DNA of 21,612 bases, from NCBI GenBank assembly GCA_003153335.1, contig PLYG01000529.1:1-21612 (forward strand). Reading direction: 5' to 3'. Below the pieces are notes generated by a model. That model saw nothing but the letters and a program-made list of their open reading frames with translations. It made no database searches and had not been told where the DNA came from. Positions 16,740 to 21,612 of the stretch are shown here, piece by piece. Position 1 is the first letter of the stretch, and each line of letters opens with the position of its first letter. The translations under genes and the position numbers were made by a program. This DNA is from Betaproteobacteria bacterium. GTDB taxonomy: Bacteria > Pseudomonadota > Gammaproteobacteria > Burkholderiales > Casimicrobiaceae.

Positions 16740-17141
16740 TCAGGAGTTAGCTGGCGCCGACAGTCGGCGTCGCAGTGATGATGACCTCGGGCGGCGAACA
16801 TGCCCGGACTCCATTCGAGGCCGCCCAACAGACCTCGACACTGATCCTGGCGCATGACCAGGCGAGTAGCAAGGGCTGAGTGTTGTAACGCCTATCCAGC
16901 CGCTGTCTTCGGACTTTCACCTCTCGCCCACCCCGATCCCGAACGCGCCACTTCCCACGCAGCCACCCGCGCCGGGCGGCCGAGGGGGTCGGTAACCGGG
17001 CGCCGTCGGGGTCGGTCAATTTCTACGGCTAAACGGCGGCTGTGCAGCGGTTGCCGCCATTGGTCACCCTTGGTTAGACATCGGCAACCGGCCAAGGCCT
17101 GACGTCCGCAGCGAGCTGCGCCGTGTCGGCCTGGCAAGCGC
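16740..17141. other. Intergenic stretch between convergent genes
   Basis: About 400 bases between the convergent phaB and the secreted-protein gene. I see no supported gene, only a stem-loop after phaB. Confidence 0.4.
16755..16769 (+). terminator. Stem-loop after phaB
   Basis: CGCCGAC (16755-16761) and GTCGGCG (16763-16769) are perfect inverted repeats, 15 bases past the phaB stop. In practice this is a 5-base GC stem with a 5-base loop. It lacks a clear T-tract, so termination is plausible but unproven. Confidence 0.4.
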
Positions 17142-17633
17142 TCAATTGCAAGGCCGCTCGACCGCGATGGAGCCTATTGACGTCACGGCTATGTCTTTGA
17201 AACTCCTGTTTTCGCCGTTGTTGGCCACCACAGTTACTCCGGCGGAGGTCGAAGCCAAATGCGCCTCGCACTTCGCGCGGACGCTGACCCTCCCCATGAT
17301 ACTGACCGTCGTTCGCATGCAATACCAGCCATTGGGGTTCAGCAGTTCAATGGTGGATCCACCCAGCACATTGAAGCTCGGGTTGATCAATACCAGAGAG
17401 GGAGAGCTTGTGGGCTCAGTATCATTTGGTTCGCTTCCAATTCCAAATACCCTTACCGATGTCTCCAGCGTCTTGAACTTCGGGGTCTTTCCGAAGGGAT
17501 TTTCGCCCCAGGCTTTCAGGCAGGCGGCAATCGCGTTGTCGGATTCCCGAGCGGAGACGGCCATCGGGAAAGACAGCATCATGCAAAATGCGACAAGAGC
17601 GACGATAGGTTTGGTCTTCTTCGATAATTTCAT
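17142..17633 (-). CDS. Small secreted protein of unknown function
   Basis: The ATG at 17633 gives 163 residues beginning MKLSKKTKPIVALVAFCMML and continuing SFPMAVSARES, a good Sec signal peptide with cleavage near VSA. A GGGAG lies ten bases upstream, which favours this start over the longer frame to 17741. The mature part has CLKAWGENPFGKTPKFKTLETSVRVFGIG, SPSLVLINPSFNVLGGSTIELLNPNGWYC and KCEAHLAS. It holds four cysteines, which could form two disulphides in the periplasm. The ending AVERPCN is short and polar. I do not recognise an established domain. It is isolated, convergent with phaB, and about 850 bases from the permease gene, so context gives no function. Confidence 0.75.
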   Translation of the reverse strand: MKLSKKTKPIVALVAFCMMLSFPMAVSARESDNAIAACLKAWGENPFGKTPKFKTLETSVRVFGIGSEPNDTEPTSSPSLVLINPSFNVLGGSTIELLNPNGWYCMRTTVSIMGRVSVRAKCEAHLASTSAGVTVVANNGENRSFKDIAVTSIGSIAVERPCN

Positions 17634-18085
17634 GTTGAAGTATCTCCCGGCATGATTGAAGGTTCTTTCGCAGGAAAACGCTGCTGATGGAAATCGCCGC
17701 ATCCGCCCATCGGTGGTGCGCTGGAATTCATTCGTCTCCACGAAATGTTGCTTGATTCAGGTCGCCAGACCCGGGTTTCACACCGACTAAATTAACCTTT
17801 CGGCTCGTCGCACTTAGTGAGATTGGTCAATAGATGGCCATTTAGGGACCAAGGGGCCAATGGAACAGGTGAATGCCCGCAACGCGTCTGTTTGAGTCGC
17901 TGGGCCAAAGAAACCCGGGGACAACTTCCAGTCTTTGACGGCCTTTTAACCACGGAAGTGCTCGAATCCACGGCCACAGGCCGGTTTCGGCCAGCAGCGG
18001 TCGTAGCAATTCGTCCTTCAAAGCGGCCGGTCGTACGCGCGCGGATCACCGGCACGGCAGGGCACCCCCATTCCCGCTTCGCCCT

Positions 18086-18122
18086 GCCTGCCGGCCTTCG
18101 GTCGGCGCCTCGTGCGGCAGGC
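18086..18122. other. Nested stem-loop with CTTCGG loop
   Basis: GCCTGCC (18086-18092) pairs perfectly with GGCAGGC (18116-18122). The inner part contains a CTTCGG tetraloop motif on a short stem. TTTCCC follows on the plus strand. It could be a structured RNA, a terminator-like element or an intergenic repeat unit; no gene directly upstream explains it. Confidence 0.3.
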
Positions 18123-18283
18123 TTTCCCATCACTTGTTGAGCCTGATCAAGGTGCCGTTTGGCCATCGGCGCAAGATTCATCCATATCGCGCGATCCGCG
18201 ATGCCGCGGGATTGTGAATGACAGCCTTTCTCGGACGCACGCGTAGGCCCAACAAGGCGTACGCGACGCTGTCCTCTCTCGAC

Positions 18284-18303
18284 GGCCGGCTTTCCCGCCG
18301 GCC
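18284..18303 (+). other. GC-rich hairpin in the permease upstream region
   Basis: GGCCGGC (18284-18290) and GCCGGCC (18297-18303) pair perfectly around TTTCCC, 177 bases before the permease ATG. It could fold in a leader transcript. No regulatory role can be shown. Confidence 0.3.
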
Positions 18304-18480
18304 CGGCGCCAGCCCCGGTGCCAAGGGCCGCGATCAATCCCCGGAACCCGTTCTGCCGATCGTTCGCGCCGCTGTCCGCGCGAACAACAGTGCAGGCGCC
18401 ACTCTACTCAACTGCCGGATGCGTGCGCGGCCGCCGTGGCTGCTGCTTCGCCTCCGGCATTCACCGCAGGGAGGCTACTC

Positions 18481-20004
18481 ATGGCCATCATCGTCACTCA
18501 CGACCACCTACCGCCGATAGGAACGCCGCGGCCCGCGGTCACCGTCCAGCCGCCGCACGCCTGGTGGAAGGCGCTCGCGCCCATCGTCCTCGCGCTCGTC
18601 CTGGCGTTGATCCCGCCACCCGGGGGGCTCGCGCCCCACGCATGGTACTTCTTCGCGATTTTCGCCGGCGTCATCCTTGGCCTGATGCTCGAGCCGCTGC
18701 CGGGCGGCGCGATCGGGCTTATCGGCGTCACCGTCGTAACCGTGCTCTCGCAGTTCGTGCTGTTCGCGCCCGCCGAGCTCGCCAAGCCGGGTTTCAAGGC
18801 GTACAACGCGGCGCTGACCTGGGCGCTGTCCGGTTTTGCCAACACCACCGTGTGGCTGATCTTTGGCGCGTTCATGTTCGCGCTCGGCTACGAGAAGACG
18901 GGGCTCGGCAAGCGGATCTCGCTGCTGCTCGTCAAGAAGATGGGCCGGCGCACCCTTACGCTCGGCTACGCCGTGGCGATTGCGGACACGCTGCTCGCGC
19001 CGTTCACGCCGTCGAACACCGCGCGCTCGGGAGGCACGATCTATCCGGTGATCCGCAACCTGCCCGCGCTCTACGACAGCAAGCCGAACGATCCATCGTC
19101 GCGGCGCATTGGCTCGTACATCATGTGGGTCGCGATCGCCACCACCTGCGTGACGAGCTCGATGTTCCTGACAGGCCTCGCGCCCAACCTGCTCGCCATC
19201 GAAATGGCCAACAAGACCGCACACGTGAGCCTGACGTGGACGCGATGGTTCGTGGCGTTCCTGCCGATCGGCATCCTGCTGCTCGCGCTGATCCCGCTCG
19301 TTACCTACTGGCTATATCCGCCGGAAGTGAAATCAGGCGACGCGGTGCCGAAATGGGCCGGCGAAGAGCTCGCCAAGTTGGGCGGACTCACGAACCGCGA
19401 GATCACCCTCGGCGTGCTGGTGCTGCTGGCGCTCGGCATGTGGATCTTCGGCGGCGACTACATCAACGCCACCACTGTGGCGCTGGTCGTCATTTCGCTG
19501 ATGCTGGTGTTCGGCGTCGTGAGCTGGGACGACATCGTCAAGAATTCAGCGGCATGGAACACGCTGGCGTGGTTCGCGACGTTGGTTGCGCTCGCCGACG
19601 GCCTCAACCGGGTCGGCTTCGTCAAGTGGTTTGCCGACACCATCGGTGCGCAGATGGGCGGCTTCTCGCCGTTCACCGCCATGATCCTGCTCGTGCTTGT
19701 CTTCTACTTCACGCACTACCTGTTCGCGAGCATTACCGCGCACGTCACGGCAATGCTGCCGGTCATGCTGGCGGTGGGCATGACAGTTCCCGGCATCAAC
19801 GTGCCAGAGTTCGCGCTGCTGCTGTGCCTCACGCTCGGGATCATGGGCGTGCTGACGCCGTTCGCGACTGGTCCGAGCCCGGTTTACTACGGATCGGGCT
19901 ACCTGCCATCCAGGGATTACTGGAGGCTTGGGGCGATCTTCGGCGTGCTCTTCATCGCGGTGATGCTGATCATTGCGGTGCCATGGCTGGCGCTGATCCT
20001 GTGA
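18481..20004 (+). CDS. DASS-family anion permease (dicarboxylate/citrate/tartrate type)
   Basis: This 507-residue, highly hydrophobic protein has about a dozen membrane segments and belongs to the divalent anion:Na+ symporter / CitT-TtdT-DiT1 group. The first substrate and cation motif SNT (residues 178-180, in FTPSNTARSGG) and a second SxT (417-419, in SITAHVTAMLPVM) are present, as are GANLxxxx-like TGLAPNLLAIEMANK (231-245) and FATGPSPVYYGSGYLPSRDYW (461-481). Such inner-membrane carriers move C4-dicarboxylates, citrate, tartrate or 2-oxoglutarate, often by exchange with another dicarboxylate. The ATG at 18481 is preceded by GGGAGG at about six bases, better than a GTG or CTG further upstream in the same frame. 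The class I fumarase starts 43 bases after the stop with its own ribosome binding site, so the two are probably one operon, and fumarate, malate or a related C4 acid is the likely substrate. Confidence 0.88.
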   Translation: MAIIVTHDHLPPIGTPRPAVTVQPPHAWWKALAPIVLALVLALIPPPGGLAPHAWYFFAIFAGVILGLMLEPLPGGAIGLIGVTVVTVLSQFVLFAPAELAKPGFKAYNAALTWALSGFANTTVWLIFGAFMFALGYEKTGLGKRISLLLVKKMGRRTLTLGYAVAIADTLLAPFTPSNTARSGGTIYPVIRNLPALYDSKPNDPSSRRIGSYIMWVAIATTCVTSSMFLTGLAPNLLAIEMANKTAHVSLTWTRWFVAFLPIGILLLALIPLVTYWLYPPEVKSGDAVPKWAGEELAKLGGLTNREITLGVLVLLALGMWIFGGDYINATTVALVVISLMLVFGVVSWDDIVKNSAAWNTLAWFATLVALADGLNRVGFVKWFADTIGAQMGGFSPFTAMILLVLVFYFTHYLFASITAHVTAMLPVMLAVGMTVPGINVPEFALLLCLTLGIMGVLTPFATGPSPVYYGSGYLPSRDYWRLGAIFGVLFIAVMLIIAVPWLALIL

Positions 20005-20047
20005 CGTGCCTGACAAACAAGGCCACGCAATAAAGGAGCTTCACCAG

Positions 20048-21612
20048 ATGGCAACCAAACCGTTCGTTTATCAGGATCCATACCCGCTCGGCGTGGACAA
20101 GACCAAGTACAGGAAGGTGGGGGGCTCGGACAAATATGTTTCCGTCACTTCCTTCGAAGGCAACGAGATCCTCAAAGTCGATCCCGAAGCGCTGACTGTC
20201 ATTGCCAATGAGGCGATGCGTGACATCTCCTTCCTCCTCCGCCCGGAACACAACGAATCCGTGAGCAGGATTCTGCGCGATCCGGATGCATCCCAGAACG
20301 ACAAGGGCGTGGCAGTGGCGTTCTTGCGCAACGCCGAGATTTCCGCCCAGTTCGAACTCCCGGTATGCCAGGACACTGGCACCGCAACCATCATCGCCAA
20401 AAAAGGGCAGCAAGTGTGGACCGGCGGGAAGGATGAGGTGGCCCTCTCGAAGGGTGTGTACAAGACTTATACCGAAGAGAATCTCCGTTACTCGCAAACC
20501 GTAGCGCTCGACATGTACCGGGAGATCAACACCGGTACCAATCTGCCGGCCCAGATCGACATCCAGGCGGTGGATGGCGACGCCTACAGGTTTCTCTTCA
20601 TGGCGAAAGGAGGCGGCTCGGCCAACAAGACCTCCCTCTTCCAGGAGACGAAGGCGCTGCTGGCCCCGGACAGCCTTCTGCAATTCCTGGTCGGCAAGAT
20701 GAAGCATCTCGGCACTGCCGCCTGCCCGCCGTATCACATCGCCGTGGTCGTTGGCGGTACCAGTGCCGACGCCTGCCTGAAAGCGGTCAAGCTCGCCTCC
20801 GCCAAGTATTACGACGAACTTCCCACCAGTGGAAACGAGCACGGGCAAGCTTTCCGCGATCTGGAACTGGAGCAGAAACTGCTCGCCGAGGCGTACAAGC
20901 TGGGGATCGGCGCCCAGTTCGGCGGAAAATACTTTGCCCACGATGTCCGGGTTATCCGCCTCGCCCGGCATGGTGCCTCATGCCCGCTCGGATTGGCCGT
21001 ATCCTGCTCGGCCGACCGCAACGTCAAGGCGAAGATCACCCGCGATGGTATTTTTGTCGAAGAACTCGACCGCAATCCAGGTCGCCTCATACCGGAAGAA
21101 TACCGAGGCAAGCAGGCGCACGGTGTCAGCATCGACCTGAATCAGCCGATGAAGGCTATCCTGGCCGAGCTCTCCAGGCACCCGGTTTCGACTCCGCTTC
21201 TGCTCAACGGCACCATCATTGTCGGGCGCGACATTGCCCACGCGAAATTCAAGGAGCTCATCGACGCCGGCAAGCCGGTACCGGAGTATCTGCTCAAGCA
21301 TCCAATCTACTACGCCGGTCCGGCCAAGACCCCGAAAGGAAAGGCGTCCGGCTCCTTCGGTCCAACGACCGCCGGCCGGATGGATTCCTATGTGGATCTG
21401 CTGCAGAGCAAGGGCGCCAGCATGGTCATGATCGCCAAGGGCAACCGTTCGCAGCAGGTGACCGATGCCTGCAAGAAGTTCGGCGGGTTCTACCTCGGCT
21501 CCATCGGCGGCCCGGCCGCCGTGCTGGCAGAAGAGAACATCAAGAATGTCGAATGCATCGACTTCCCGGAACTGGGAATGGAAGCGGTCTGGAAGATCGA
21601 AGTGGAGAACTT
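20048..21612 (+). CDS. Class I fumarate hydratase (fused alpha/beta, 4Fe-4S), 3' end cut
   Basis: The enzyme converts fumarate and L-malate reversibly in the citric acid cycle, using an oxygen-sensitive 4Fe-4S cluster. From an ATG at 20048, with AAAGGAG about eight bases upstream, 521 codons are read before the window ends; E. coli FumA has about 548 residues, so only the last few tens are missing. The alpha domain has ELPVCQDTGTATII (cluster Cys107), GGGSANKT (188-195) and GTAACPPYHIAVVVGGTSA (Cys226). A third cluster cysteine lies in ASCPLGLAVSCSADRN (Cys312 or, by offset with E. coli, Cys320). The beta domain follows, with LLLNGTIIVGRDIAHAK, YYAGPAKTP and SFGPTTAGRMDSYVDLL, ending in GGFYLGSIGGPAAVLAEE. 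L(+)-tartrate dehydratase is related but is normally split into two subunits, so fumarase is preferred. Confidence 0.93.
   Translation, partial: MATKPFVYQDPYPLGVDKTKYRKVGGSDKYVSVTSFEGNEILKVDPEALTVIANEAMRDISFLLRPEHNESVSRILRDPDASQNDKGVAVAFLRNAEISAQFELPVCQDTGTATIIAKKGQQVWTGGKDEVALSKGVYKTYTEENLRYSQTVALDMYREINTGTNLPAQIDIQAVDGDAYRFLFMAKGGGSANKTSLFQETKALLAPDSLLQFLVGKMKHLGTAACPPYHIAVVVGGTSADACLKAVKLASAKYYDELPTSGNEHGQAFRDLELEQKLLAEAYKLGIGAQFGGKYFAHDVRVIRLARHGASCPLGLAVSCSADRNVKAKITRDGIFVEELDRNPGRLIPEEYRGKQAHGVSIDLNQPMKAILAELSRHPVSTPLLLNGTIIVGRDIAHAKFKELIDAGKPVPEYLLKHPIYYAGPAKTPKGKASGSFGPTTAGRMDSYVDLLQSKGASMVMIAKGNRSQQVTDACKKFGGFYLGSIGGPAAVLAEENIKNVECIDFPELGMEAVWKIEVEN

Larger units (their letters stand above)
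17634..18480. other. Long intergenic stretch upstream of the permease gene
   Basis: About 850 bases between divergent genes with no supported coding frame. It is GC-rich and contains two notable stem-loops (listed). A clear promoter for the permease/fumarase pair could not be picked out. Confidence 0.4.

Noticed and set aside
17817..18140. Small frames in the 17634-18480 gap on both strands
   Set aside because: None has a ribosome site or domain, and the composition follows GC content.
18318..20033. 571-codon plus-strand frame overlapping the permease
   Set aside because: It is Arg/Ala/His-rich with no membrane or family signature. It is an off-frame shadow of the permease, which has a ribosome site and conserved motifs.

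Overview
The window reads as a chromosomal segment of a GC-rich, Gram-negative proteobacterium, most likely a betaproteobacterium (inference). The reasons are GC-rich codon use, a DUF3683-type FAD/FMN oxidoreductase, an acetoacetyl-CoA reductase of polyhydroxybutyrate metabolism, a fused class I fumarase and several Sec-exported proteins. I see no rRNA, tRNA, CRISPR array or recognisable transposase.

Left part (1-7396). A 5' fragment of a large FAD-linked oxidoreductase is on the minus strand and is divergent from a TPR plus GT41 (O-GlcNAc-transferase-like) glycosyltransferase. Five bases after the glycosyltransferase stop begins an ORF that is only the C-terminal part of a type III restriction-modification Mod methyltransferase. 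It keeps motif I but has lost the DPPY motif and the target-recognition region. An ORF6N-domain protein follows at once (stop codon abutting start codon), and four bases later comes a full-length type III Res subunit with helicase motifs and a PD-ExK nuclease. This mod'-ORF6N-res cluster is the most unusual system here: a broken methylase, an embedded phage-type DNA-binding protein and an apparently intact nuclease/helicase.

Middle part (7397-15087), all genes on the minus strand. A 1546-residue RHS/YD-repeat protein has a variable C-terminal tip and no visible immunity gene. Upstream of it is a small secreted protein with two YD repeats joined to a DUF5648-like module, and then a secreted TPR protein whose frame is split by one in-frame TAG. 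The intergenic stretches are long and include degenerate short repeats.

Right part (15088-21612). A stand-alone phaB is on the plus strand, a small secreted protein of unknown function is on the minus strand, and then comes a plus-strand pair: a DASS-family dicarboxylate/anion permease followed 43 bases later by class I fumarate hydratase, cut by the window end. The pair suggests uptake or exchange of C4-dicarboxylates linked to fumarate/malate interconversion.
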